A stretch of 64,000 nucleotides of DNA from Campylobacter concisus. GTDB taxonomy: Bacteria > Campylobacterota > Campylobacteria > Campylobacterales > Campylobacteraceae. Positions 9,321-18,737 of the stretch are shown here, in pieces (within the stretch, counting starts at the first letter, position 1; every line of letters begins with the position of its first letter). Position numbers and translations under genes: made by a program. The notes below the pieces were generated by a model. The model was not told where the DNA came from. It worked only from the letters and a program-made list of their open reading frames with translations, and did no database searches. The stretch lies in NCBI RefSeq assembly GCF_902460845.1, contig NZ_CABPVS010000003.1, forward strand, positions 62,001 to 126,000. The letters run 5' to 3'.

Positions 9321-9842
9321 TTATTTAACAGGACCACCTGTCCATTGAAATTTATAAGTTGTTGTGAAAGGCTCAAACCATTTACCAACACCGCTCTCTT
9401 TGTCAGCGTGACGACCAAAACCTTGTTTTTCTGGATTATCAATGTGGAATTTAAGCTCATAGTTACCTACGCCTGTATCCATTTTTACGTTAGCACCATA
9501 GTGTGGGCCATCGCTTGCAACCATTGGCATAAAGGTACCTTTTTTAACTTTGCCGTTATCAAGGTTTTTTAGCTCGTAGTTAATCTTTAGGTATGGGATC
9601 CACTCACCTTCGCCAAAGCCGTTTTTATTACCAGCAATAGCGTGTATGTCAGCTTCTAGGTGAAAATCAGCTAGGCTTGGAGCTAGGTCAATACCCTTTG
9701 GTTCCATGTCGATTGGTTGCAAATAAACTGCAGCTATCTCCATACCATTAGCCTCTACAGGCTCACCGATTGGGTGCTCACCAGCAAGTGCAAAACCAGC
9801 TGCTAGGCTAAGTGCTAGAGCTGAACTAAGAATTTTATTCAT
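9321..9842 (-). CDS. p19: P19 periplasmic iron-uptake protein
   Basis: 173 residues with a clean signal peptide (LSLAAGFALAG). The mature protein is the P19/Tpd family: FHLEADIHA, GTFMPMVASDGPHYG and LKFHIDNP supply the His, Glu and Met residues that bind copper and a second metal in characterised P19 proteins. P19 is a periplasmic dimer that works with the FTR1-like permease in iron acquisition under limitation. The gene lies 20 bases downstream of FTR1. Length and all metal ligands are as expected. Confidence 0.95.
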   Translation of the reverse strand: MNKILSSALALSLAAGFALAGEHPIGEPVEANGMEIAAVYLQPIDMEPKGIDLAPSLADFHLEADIHAIAGNKNGFGEGEWIPYLKINYELKNLDNGKVKKGTFMPMVASDGPHYGANVKMDTGVGNYELKFHIDNPEKQGFGRHADKESGVGKWFEPFTTTYKFQWTGGPVK

Positions 9843-9862
9843 TTCCTCTCCTTTAAATAAGA

Positions 9863-11803
9863 TTAATTTTTATTTTGTTTTGATTTCATAATAACGATGC
9901 CAATAACAAGGGCAAGCACCATAATGATTTGAGGCACTAAGCTCTCATAATATGGCTGAAGTCCTAGCCAGTCTCTCATCCAGTCAGGGAAGCTAAGTCC
10001 ATTTATGATAGTTGGGATGAAAATTTTACCCTCAACTAGCTCGCCAACACCCTTGCCAACAAAGACGATCGACATATAAAAGATGATCGCTGACGTAAAT
10101 ATAAAAAATGGTTTAATAGGAATTTTAACAGCAAAAATTTTAAATAAGAAATAGACTATTAAAAGAACGACAAGTCCTATCACAAAGCCAGCTGCTATCA
10201 TTGAGTAACCAGCTGAATCTTTAGCTCCAAAAATAAGTGCCTGATAAAATAGTACAGTTTCAGCACCCTCTCTAAATACTGCTAAAAACACGGTCCACCA
10301 AAGTGTTGTGGTTGAGCCACTTGAGATAGACTCAGATACATGTGATTTAATGTAGTCATTCCATTTTTTAGCACCAGCATTTGAAAGAAGCCAGAAACCA
10401 ACATAAAATAGAAGTCCCACTGCAACAAGCATCGTGATACCTTCCATAAGCTCTCTTTTTTGACCTGCTGCCTCGCCAAAAATGACATTCATTAACCACG
10501 CCATGACAAAACTTAAGATAACAGCCACGCCAACTGAGCTATAAACAACTTTACCCATCGCTTTAGCATTACCAGTTTTTACAAGATATGCAACAACAGC
10601 AGCAACAATGATAAGCGCCTCAAAGCCTTCTCTTAAAATAATAGTCAAAGCCCAAACAAATAAAGACCAAGGTGAGCTTGAACTGCTAGTTTTCTCAAGT
10701 GCAGCTGTTAGCTGAGATGACATCTTACTTGCACTCTCTTCAAGTGTTTTTTCGTCTGCACCTGATTTCATAAGGGCTACAAGATTGCCAAATGTAGCTT
10801 CAATAGCTGTTTTTAAATTTACATCTATTGCACCTACTTTATTCTCCATGCCGCTACCTTCAAACTCATCAAAGTAGATGTCTTGGATATCGCCCATGGC
10901 TTTTTTTACATCACCATTTTTATAAAGTGTGATAGCAGCTTGAATTTTGTCGTTTATGCTTTGAACGACTTTGGTATAATCTACACCACTATCTTCTTCA
11001 GAAGCTGCTTCTACATCGCTCATATCAACTTTTGCAAGTTTTGCAGTATCAGCTGGAAGTTTTGAGACAGCGTCATAAGCTAGCTTTTTGATCTCATCTA
11101 GCTTGGTTTTAAAGTCATCTTTGCTTATACCATTTGTGATGCCGCTGATCGCTTCGCCCATCTTTCTTTGGATGTCAGCATCTATGCTTTTACCATTTTC
11201 TATATGCTGGCGAATAGCGATTTCAAGTTGAGTATTTCTGTAGTCTGTAAATTTAGCATCTTGGATAGCATTTTTAGCATCATCTTGCTTATCACTCTCA
11301 TAGCTTGCTATTGCTTTATCTAGATCGGCTGATAAATTTGTAAATGCTACCTTCCATTCAGGGATAAATTTAGAAGTATCATAGTCAGTTGCAGCAGCTT
11401 GAGCTGGGCTGTCTGAATACTCACCAACTAGTCTATGTCCTTTTAAAATAACTGGTAGAACTTCAGCGATCTCGCTATTTATCTGATCTATTCTTTTTTG
11501 CACATCATCTGGTGCTTCGCCTGCTTTTATCGCCTTTCTGATCTCGCCAAACTGCTTCTCCATTGAGTAAGCTTTTTTCTGACCTAAATTTATTCTGATG
11601 CCAGCTTCGACATCTTCAAATAAGCCAAAATAAGCATTTTGAGTATCACTGACCGCTTGTTCAACATTGCCCGCTCTATACTCTGTTATTACTTTTTGTA
11701 GCGACTCTTTTATCTGAGCTGCGACTTGCTCATAGTCGTCGTTTTTTGCCACGAGCCAAATAGGCAACAACATAATTAACATAAATTTTAAGAATTTATT
11801 CAT
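9863..11803 (-). CDS. FTR1-family iron permease
   Basis: 646 residues. A signal peptide and an Ala/Lys/Asp-rich periplasmic domain of about 370 residues precede the FTR1 membrane domain. Two iron-transport REGxE motifs are present, LREGFEALIIV near residue 388 and REGAETVLFY near 508, with about seven membrane helices. It is the Cj1658-type permease paired with P19. I chose ATG at 11803 because AGGTGG lies eight bases upstream; the longest frame begins at an upstream GTG that has no such site. It is the first gene of the operon, and a Fur-box candidate stands 64 bases in front. Confidence 0.9.
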   Translation of the reverse strand: MNKFLKFMLIMLLPIWLVAKNDDYEQVAAQIKESLQKVITEYRAGNVEQAVSDTQNAYFGLFEDVEAGIRINLGQKKAYSMEKQFGEIRKAIKAGEAPDDVQKRIDQINSEIAEVLPVILKGHRLVGEYSDSPAQAAATDYDTSKFIPEWKVAFTNLSADLDKAIASYESDKQDDAKNAIQDAKFTDYRNTQLEIAIRQHIENGKSIDADIQRKMGEAISGITNGISKDDFKTKLDEIKKLAYDAVSKLPADTAKLAKVDMSDVEAASEEDSGVDYTKVVQSINDKIQAAITLYKNGDVKKAMGDIQDIYFDEFEGSGMENKVGAIDVNLKTAIEATFGNLVALMKSGADEKTLEESASKMSSQLTAALEKTSSSSSPWSLFVWALTIILREGFEALIIVAAVVAYLVKTGNAKAMGKVVYSSVGVAVILSFVMAWLMNVIFGEAAGQKRELMEGITMLVAVGLLFYVGFWLLSNAGAKKWNDYIKSHVSESISSGSTTTLWWTVFLAVFREGAETVLFYQALIFGAKDSAGYSMIAAGFVIGLVVLLIVYFLFKIFAVKIPIKPFFIFTSAIIFYMSIVFVGKGVGELVEGKIFIPTIINGLSFPDWMRDWLGLQPYYESLVPQIIMVLALVIGIVIMKSKQNKN

Positions 11804-11866
11804 TAAATAAACCACCTGTGAGATTTTTTTGAAGCGAATATTACCAAGGCTTTACTTTGATTAAAA

Positions 11867-11881
11867 TAAAAACGATTATCA
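11867..11881 (-). promoter_or_regulatory. candidate Fur box upstream of FTR1-p19
   Basis: On the minus strand the site reads TGATAATCGTTTTTA. The left half is a perfect TGATAAT of the 7-1-7 Fur consensus and the right half is degenerate. Its place, 64 bases before the FTR1 start, and the known iron/Fur control of p19 in C. jejuni support it. I see no convincing -10 box to anchor it exactly. Confidence 0.55.
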
Positions 11882-12045
11882 TAAAATAGAGCAAATTGAG
11901 ATAATAAAGAGAAATTTGTCTTCAAATAGCCAATTTTAAATGGTTTTAGAAATTTTCTAATGTAAATTTAAAATTTATCTTTTGAATAAAAAATAGTCGC
12001 TTTATAAAAAATGAAAAGGTTTTTATGTTTAAAATTTAGAATTTA

Positions 12046-12067
12046 AAGGAGAGCAAATGCTCTCCTT
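12046..12067 (-). terminator. terminator of the fdh operon
   Basis: A perfect ten-base stem (AAGGAGAGCA/TGCTCTCCTT) with a two-base loop lies five bases after the fdhB stop. On the minus strand it is followed by an A/T-rich run. It ends the formate dehydrogenase transcript. Confidence 0.8.
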
Positions 12068-12071
12068 CTTG

Positions 12072-12632
12072 TTAGGCATTTAGCCCAGTGTTTCTTAGCA
12101 TAACGCGTTTGCGATATACGTTTGATACTTCAGCCGCATCTCCAACTAAAAGTGCATTTGTAGCACACACAGCCGCACACATAGGCACTTTTCCTTCGGC
12201 CATTCTATTTTGACCGTATAGTTCTCTCTCCTCGTGTGAGTTTGTTGGCTCTGGACCGCCTGCGCACATTGTACATTTATCCATAACGCCTTTTACGCCA
12301 AATGCTCCATCTTTAGGGAACTGTGGTGCACCAAACGGACAAGCATATAAGCAGTAACCACAGCCTATGCATTTATCTTTATCGTGAAGCACGATGCCAT
12401 CAGCTCTAATGTAGAAACAATCAACTGGGCAAACTTGCTCACAAGGTGCATCAGTACAGTGTTGGCATGCAATGGTAGTTGAAACCTCTTTACCTTCGAT
12501 ACCATCGTGAAGTGTAATGACCTTTCTTCTATAAATTCCTACTGGAAGTTCATGAGCAGAAGAGCAAGCAACTTGGCAACCATAACAACTAATACATCTA
12601 TCAGTATCTACGAAAAATTTCATTCTTGCCAT
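12072..12632 (-). CDS. fdhB: formate dehydrogenase iron-sulfur subunit
   Basis: 186 residues. It carries the Cys clusters of a DmsB/HybA-type electron-transfer subunit with four [4Fe-4S] centres: CISCYGCQVAC at the N-terminus, CQHCTDAPCEQVCPVDC, CIGCGYCLYACPFG, and CTMC together with CAAVC. It passes electrons from the FdhA catalytic subunit to the cytochrome b subunit FdhC at the periplasmic face of the inner membrane. It lacks a signal peptide, so it is probably exported bound to FdhA by the Tat system. The gene follows fdhA after 11 bases. Confidence 0.93.
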   Translation of the reverse strand: MARMKFFVDTDRCISCYGCQVACSSAHELPVGIYRRKVITLHDGIEGKEVSTTIACQHCTDAPCEQVCPVDCFYIRADGIVLHDKDKCIGCGYCLYACPFGAPQFPKDGAFGVKGVMDKCTMCAGGPEPTNSHEERELYGQNRMAEGKVPMCAAVCATNALLVGDAAEVSNVYRKRVMLRNTGLNA

Positions 12633-12643
12633 TTTATTCCTCC

Positions 12644-15619
12644 TTACTCTTTACCCATGGCGTCTCTCTCGCCATATTCATGGAAAAACGATGTTTTAAA
12701 TGTATTTTCCTCAGCTTTTTCTATGCGGCAAAGACCTGCGTTAAACTCTGAAATTTGAGTAACTGGGTCAAATCCGTAGTTAGTAACTGTGTTAAAGCTC
12801 TCGCCGATAACATAAGGCTTAGTGCCCTCTGGATAGCGAGCTGAAAGATCAACGCCTTGCATAATACCAGCGAAGTTGTATGGCATACAAATTCTATCTG
12901 GAGTTACCATCTGGCTGTGATAGCATCTTACTTTGATCTTTGTGCCTTGTGGACTGTGGATCCACATCATATCGCGGTCTTTTATACCGTATTGTAAAGC
13001 TAGCTCTGGGTTAACATTAGCAAACATCTCTGGCGTAATAGCTGATAGATATTTACTGGTTCTTTCGATCATGCCAGCACCACTTAAGTTTACGACACGT
13101 TGCGTACTAAATACGATAGGGAACTCTTTTGACCAATCTTTTGCCTGTTGCTCTGACTTAAACTTAGTAGAAACACGGAAATTTCTAGCTTGATCTTCAA
13201 ATGTCGGATACTTTTGAACAAGATCCCAGCGTGGTGAGTGAACAGGCTCTCTATGTTTTGGAATAGGATCAAGGAATTCCCAAACGATAGCTCTTGCCCT
13301 TGCATTACCATAAGGCACAACACCTTTTTCACGGCATTTTTCAAAGATAATACCACTATAATCCATACTCCAGCTTGGTCCCATCTTAGCTTTCTCTTCT
13401 TCAGTTAGAGTTATGCCTAAGACTTTTTCTATATTCTCTTTTGTGATTTGTGGATAGCCACCTTTTATAGCTGAGCCAACAAGTGTTGTCTCTTCGCTAG
13501 CTAGCTGACTAACGCCATTATGTTCGAGTCCAAAGCGATTTCTAAAGCCTGAACCACCTTCAACATAAGGTTTGCTCATATCATATAGTATTGGAGTTCC
13601 AGGGTGTTTTTCATCCCATGCTGGCCATGGTTTACCGTAGTATTCGCCTTTGACTTCACCGCCAATACCTATTAGCGTATCTGGGTCAAATTTATCCCAG
13701 TTTGCTTGATGTCGTCTAAACATCTCGGCTGTTCTACCACCATAACCTATAGAATTTCCAATTCTTGCTATCTCATTTGTCGCATCATCAGGCCATACAA
13801 AATCATCTTTTACTTGTTTTATTTCATGATCTACGATACCCATTTTCATGCCTCTTACGTATTCATCGTAAAAGCCAAATTTCTTAGCAAACAAGAACAT
13901 CACTTCGTGATCGCCCTTGCTCTCATAAAGTGGATCAACAACTTTTGTTCTCCATTGTCCTGAGCGGTTTGTAGCACTTAAGTGACCTTCATTTTCAAAT
14001 GCAGTCGCTACTGGCAAGATATAAACGCCATCTTTTCTATCTGAAAGGATAGAAATTTCATTCACAAATGGCTCAGCTACAACGATCATATCTAGTTTTG
14101 AAGCTGCTTCTTGAATTTTAGCTAAGTGTGCCATAGATGTTAGACCAGTTCCTTGAACCCAAAGAACTCTTAATGCACCACTACTAAATGTATTCTCCTC
14201 TTTCAAGACGCCTTGCCACCATTTTGAAAGTGACCAGCCTTTTTCGTTTCTCCAGTTTCTATCTTCTGGATGTTTAGGATCGTGGTAATAATACTCTTCA
14301 AAGACTGTGTTTTTAACAGGAGTACCACCTTGTTTTGGCTCTTTTGTTGAGACTGCAAAGCGTTTAATAAATTCGTCATAATCAACGCCCCAGCCTTTGC
14401 AGTAATATTTCCATGCTGCATCAGTTAAGCCATAATACATTGGCAAGCTATCTGAAAGGTTGCACATATCAGTTGAGCCTTGAACATTGTCGTGACCACG
14501 AATGATATTACAGCCACCGCCTGCTTTGCCCATATTTCCTAGAATTAGTTGAAGGATAGGTAAAATTCTTGTATTTGATGTACCAACTGAGTGTTGAGTG
14601 ATGCCAAGTGCCCAAACAACAGTACCCGGTTTTGTATGAGCTAGGATATCTGCGGCTTTTAGTAGCTTATCAACTGGCACTCCAGTAACATCAGATGTAA
14701 CCTCTGGTGTCCAGTGCTCAGCCTCTTTTCTTATCTCATCAATACCGTAAGTTCTATTTTCTATAAATTCTTTATCTTCCCAACCATTTTTAAGAATGAT
14801 GTGAATAAGACCATAAACAAGTGCAATATCAGTTCCTGATCTTTGTCTTAAATAAAGATCAGCATGTGCAGCTGTCTTTGTAAAATTTGGATCAGCTACA
14901 ATTAATTTTGCATTGTTTCTATCTTTTGCTTGTAAAGTGTGCTTCATGCCACCAACTGGGTTTGCCACAGCTGGGTTTGCTCCAATGATAAATATACATT
15001 TTGAGTTTGCAGCCATATCTCCAAAGTGGTTTGTCATCGCGCCATAACCCCAAGTATTCGCCACACCGGCGACTGTTGCGCTATGTCAAATTCTTGCTAC
15101 GTGATCGTTACTGTTTGTACCCCAAAATGCACAAAATTTTCTAAAGTAGTAAGACTGTTCGTTGTTAAATTTAGCCGATCCTAAGAAAACAACACTATCA
15201 GGGCCATCTTCTTTACGGATCTGAAGCATCTTATCACCGATCTCATTTACAGCTTGATCCCATGAAATTCTTTGCCATTTACCATCAACTTTTTTCATAG
15301 GATATTTAATGCGTTGTTTGCTATGTGTAAGATCGATCTGATCGATACCTTTTGAACAGTGTGAGCCCTGAGATATTGGGTGGTACATTGCCATATCTTG
15401 GCGGATCCAAACACCATCTTTTACCTCAGCCTCGATACCACAGCCTGCTGAACAAATAGAACAAATAGTCCTAACCTTTTTTGAGCCAGGAAAAGGATCT
15501 TTTATCTCTTCCGCACTCGCCTCTCTTATCGTATCATTTTTCCCAAAAGCCATTGTGGTGCCAGCACCAAGTGCTGCTAGCTTTAAAAATGAACGTCTCC
15601 CTATACGTGCATCACTCAT
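12644..15619 (-). CDS. fdhA: formate dehydrogenase catalytic subunit, selenoprotein
   Basis: 991 residues when the in-frame TGA at 15086-15088 is read as selenocysteine (residue 178). The N-terminus has a Tat signal (GRRSFLKLAALG), then a [4Fe-4S] site CSICSAGCGIE with a further Cys in GSHCSKG. The sequence around the TGA is ARI-Sec-HSATVAGVANTWG, the Mo/W-bis-MGD formate dehydrogenase active site. Molybdopterin-binding segments follow, for example NIIRGHDNVQGSTDM. It oxidises periplasmic formate and feeds the quinone pool. Automated callers would report two genes, 15086-15619 and 12644-15064. A stem-loop of SECIS type lies at the right distance after the TGA, and selA, selB and selD are in the same window. 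Confidence 0.96.
15058..15088 (-). promoter_or_regulatory. SECIS element of fdhA
   Basis: The UGA is at 15088-15086. Eighteen bases after it a TCGCC/GGCGA stem (15072-15068 with 15062-15058) closes a GGTGT loop at 15067-15063. Position and the GG-U type loop match bacterial SECIS hairpins bound by SelB, as in E. coli fdhF. Confidence 0.75.
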
Positions 15620-15630
15620 GGTTTTCTCCC

Positions 15631-15837
15631 TTAATAAGCGATTTTATAGTAGGTTTCCCAATTTTTGCTTTTTTTATAAAGCACCTCTTTTTTGTTAGAC
15701 TTACCTACGACGACGCCATTGCCATCAGGAGCTAAGTCATCACTAGTTGTTTTTGCTATTGCAGAAACTGCGAGTATTCCGCCAGCAGTACCAACTTTTA
15801 GAGATTTCTTTAAAAAATCTCTTCTTGATCCTTGCAT
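15631..15837 (-). CDS. small Tat-signal protein of the formate dehydrogenase operon
   Basis: 68 residues. It opens with a twin-arginine signal (GSRRDFLKKSLKVG followed by a hydrophobic stretch) and ends in a short polar tail, NWETYYKIAY. The equivalent place in C. jejuni, upstream of fdhA, is held by Cj1513c. I chose ATG at 15837 because the frame extends upstream only through AT-rich sequence that does not look coding. It lies 11 bases before fdhA and probably helps assembly or membrane attachment of the enzyme; that role is inferred from position only. Confidence 0.78.
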   Translation of the reverse strand: MQGSRRDFLKKSLKVGTAGGILAVSAIAKTTSDDLAPDGNGVVVGKSNKKEVLYKKSKNWETYYKIAY

Positions 15838-16096
15838 TTTTTCTCCTTGCCTCTCAAATCTTAAAAATTTGAGAAATTTGGTTCCATGATATGTAAAATT
15901 TGCATATTTAGAGATACTAAAATATTGCAAATAGTCTATTTCAGGGCTTTTAGAGCCTAGAATTAAACTATGTAAATTTAGCATATTTATAAAATAATAA
16001 AAGTAAATATATAATATTAATTATATTTGTTAAGTATTTATTAAAAATATAGTTAAATGTATTTTAAAATTTAAGAATTTTTATTAAAAGAAGAAA

Positions 16097-16118
16097 TTCT
16101 AGGGAGAGCTCCCTAGAA
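16097..16118 (-). terminator. terminator after the DsbC-like gene
   Basis: A nine-base stem (TTCTAGGGA/TCCCTAGAA) with a GAGC loop lies just after the stop of the DsbC-like gene and is followed on the minus strand by a T-rich run. It separates the sel-side transcript from the fdh operon promoter. Confidence 0.75.
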
Positions 16119-16122
16119 AAGA

Positions 16123-16863
16123 TTATTTTAGATCACTTTTGTTTATGATAAATGGCACTGATCTAACGCCAGCTGAGAAATATTTTTTACGTAAAGTATC
16201 GATCTTGTCGCTCTCTTCTTTGCTAACATTTTTTTCATCCACGTTATAATCTTCAGAAAAATACTTTCTTAAAATTTTAACCTTATCGCTATCACTTTTT
16301 GCATTTTTTATATCTTTATAGATCAAAGCACTTTTTTGCAAAGACGATAGTTCATGCACTGGAGTTAGGATGATTTCAACGTTATTGTCTTTTAATGTCG
16401 TTTCGATCTTTGCTAGCTCGGCTCTACAATATGGGCATTCAGGATCTGAAAACATGATAAGAGTTGGCTTTTTGCTATCATTGCCAAGAGTTATAACATT
16501 TGCCTTGTCTTCATTTTTATAAATTTTAGCTAGTGATTTTACTAAATCAAGTGCTGCTTTTTCTGCGATTACCTTTTTTTCTTCAGCCAAATAAGACTTT
16601 TGCTCCTTTAAATTTACAACATCAGGAAACATAAGATCGCCCTTAACAAAAGTCACATCTTCTTGAGACATATCTCCTTTGCTAAATTTTAAGCTTACTT
16701 TTTCTATATCATCTAAAATTTTAGTGCGCTCTACGACTTTTACATTAACACCATCGATATTTTGATTTTTAAAAACTTCTGAGTAAAAATCTTCTATTTG
16801 CTTATTACTAGCTGCCACTAGGCTAGTTGCCGCTAATATTGAGGCCAAAACCACTTTTTTCAT
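16123..16863 (-). CDS. DsbC/DsbG-like periplasmic thiol-disulfide protein
   Basis: 246 residues with a signal peptide (LASILAATSLVAAS). The thioredoxin fold in the second half has the active site CPYC in FSDPECPYCRAELA and a cis-proline loop VRSVPFIINKSD at the C-terminus. The N-terminal 110 residues could be the dimerisation domain of DsbC/DsbG isomerases. Periplasmic disulfide isomerisation or reduction is the likely job. It sits between selB and fdh on the same strand, with its own terminator, so a link to maturation of the Cys-rich formate dehydrogenase is possible but not shown. Confidence 0.82.
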   Translation of the reverse strand: MKKVVLASILAATSLVAASNKQIEDFYSEVFKNQNIDGVNVKVVERTKILDDIEKVSLKFSKGDMSQEDVTFVKGDLMFPDVVNLKEQKSYLAEEKKVIAEKAALDLVKSLAKIYKNEDKANVITLGNDSKKPTLIMFSDPECPYCRAELAKIETTLKDNNVEIILTPVHELSSLQKSALIYKDIKNAKSDSDKVKILRKYFSEDYNVDEKNVSKEESDKIDTLRKKYFSAGVRSVPFIINKSDLK

Positions 16864-16916
16864 TTTTTTCCTTTTTAAAAATTTGGCGGATTATATTTGT
16901 TTTTTGTAAATGAATA

Positions 16917-18737
16917 CTAACCACGAAAGACTCTATCATTTCCTTGCTTTATTATGTCACTCTCAAGATCGAGCTGCTCAAGATAAGCGATTACATATTT
17001 TCTACTTAAATTTAGTGCATCCTTGGCGTTTGTGACATTTACAAAGCCTTGATTTTTTATGATGGCTCGAAGCCTATCAAGTGCCATTCTTAGCGAATTT
17101 CTAGTGATAAAAAGATTATGCTCCAGCCTTACAACTCTACCCATTGCAGTTAGTTTTTTAAGTGCATTATCGCCACTTAGCCTATCTATTTCCAGCTCAT
17201 CATATATATTATAAGGCGCCGTTGGAGCTAGCTTTCCGCTTTCTAAAATTTCATAAATTTTCTCTTCAAGCCTTACTTTTAGTTTGCTTATATCAACGCC
17301 CTTTTTTGTATAGACGCCATCATTTTTAGAGATTAAGTTTATACTTTCAAGCTCATCAAGTGCTTTTTGAGCCAAATTTTGACTAGCCCAAGCAAGCTTT
17401 AGGCTTATACTTTGAGCTGAGAAAACGGCAAATTCGTTCTTTTCTATCATAAATTTAACCACAGATTTTATCCGCTCAATCGCGCTTAGATCGTAGATAT
17501 TTAAAGCTTTTTCATCGACAAAGACGTTTGAGACTTTTTTAGCCACATTTACTGCCTCTTCGTGACTCAAACCAAATCTTTGATAAGAAGAGATGATGCC
17601 AAAGCCATTTTTGTGGGCTTCTTTAAGTATAGAAAATGCTCCAATGAAATCATGCTTTAAAAGTGCTGCTAAAAAGAGAATTTTTCCAGCCTTTTTTAGT
17701 GGCTCAAGTACAGGGTTTAGTACTCTACCACCACCTATCACTCGTGCGTCTGAAATGAGAACAAAAGTCTCGTCAAATTTCAAAAACATATCGCTTTGAA
17801 ATTTAAAGGCAACAAAGTAGCTATCATCTTTTTGGCTTAGTATTAGCACCTTTGCAGGGACGTTTTTAGCACCCACACAAAATGTTACGTTTTGCGAGTG
17901 GATCAAATTTTTAGCAGTTACGACCGCGTCTGCCTCTCTAAAACCTCTAAAAAAGCCTTTCTTACTAAGTAGCTGCCCCTTTTTAAGCTCACCAAGCTCT
18001 ATGCCTGTCAAATTTAGTGCCACGCGGCTGCTCACACTCGCACGCTCTACAAATTCATCGTGGCTTTGCACGCTTCTTACGAGTACCTCTTTGCTAGCGT
18101 CGTAGTTAAAAAGCTTCTCATTTTTATTGACACTTCCCTCTATCACGGTACCAGTTACGACGCTACCAATACCTTTTAGACTAAAAACTCTATCGATGTA
18201 GTATCTAAAAACGCCGTCCTCATCGCGTTTTTTAGCCCTTAGTGTAAAGAGATAGTTTCTAAGCTCATCGATGCTTGCCTTATCCTTTATACTAACGGCG
18301 AAAATTTCTAAAATTTGTAAATTTTTAAACTTAGAAATTTCATCTCTTATCTCTTTTTTTCTTAAATTTATAGTCGCTTCATCGACTAAATCACACTTTG
18401 TAAGTGCCACGATCAAGGATTTCACGCCAAGGATATTTAAAATTTCAAGATGCTCCAAGCTTTGAGGCATAAGCCCGTCATTTGCTGCCACCACAAACAA
18501 GCACGCGTCAAAGCCATATGCGCCACTTATCATCGTTTTTATTAGATTTTCATGCCCAGGCACGTCGATAAAGGCGATATTTTCGCTATTTTTGCTTAAA
18601 TTTGAAAAGCTTAGATCGATCGTTATGCCACGCTTTTTCTCCTCTTCAAGATTGTCCCCCTCAAAGCCGTTTAGCTCCTTTATAAGAGCAGTTTTGCCGT
18701 GGTCGATATGCCCTGCTGTTCCTATTATTAAACTCAT
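16917..18737 (-). CDS. selB: selenocysteine-specific elongation factor SelB
   Basis: 606 residues. An EF-Tu-like GTPase domain has GHIDHGKTAL (G1), DVPGHENLI (G3) and TKCDLVD (G4). It is followed by two beta-barrel domains, and the C-terminal 250 residues have the winged-helix character of the SECIS-binding region. SelB delivers Sec-tRNA to UGA codons marked by a SECIS, here those in fdhA and selD. The start ATG overlaps the end of selA by four bases, so both are made from one transcript. Length is normal for the family. Confidence 0.95.
   Translation of the reverse strand: MSLIIGTAGHIDHGKTALIKELNGFEGDNLEEEKKRGITIDLSFSNLSKNSENIAFIDVPGHENLIKTMISGAYGFDACLFVVAANDGLMPQSLEHLEILNILGVKSLIVALTKCDLVDEATINLRKKEIRDEISKFKNLQILEIFAVSIKDKASIDELRNYLFTLRAKKRDEDGVFRYYIDRVFSLKGIGSVVTGTVIEGSVNKNEKLFNYDASKEVLVRSVQSHDEFVERASVSSRVALNLTGIELGELKKGQLLSKKGFFRGFREADAVVTAKNLIHSQNVTFCVGAKNVPAKVLILSQKDDSYFVAFKFQSDMFLKFDETFVLISDARVIGGGRVLNPVLEPLKKAGKILFLAALLKHDFIGAFSILKEAHKNGFGIISSYQRFGLSHEEAVNVAKKVSNVFVDEKALNIYDLSAIERIKSVVKFMIEKNEFAVFSAQSISLKLAWASQNLAQKALDELESINLISKNDGVYTKKGVDISKLKVRLEEKIYEILESGKLAPTAPYNIYDELEIDRLSGDNALKKLTAMGRVVRLEHNLFITRNSLRMALDRLRAIIKNQGFVNVTNAKDALNLSRKYVIAYLEQLDLESDIIKQGNDRVFRG

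Noticed and set aside
15631-15984. Longer 117-residue form of the small Tat protein
   Set aside because: The first 49 residues are not signal-like and lie in AT-rich DNA; the twin-arginine motif should be close to the start, which fits ATG 15837.
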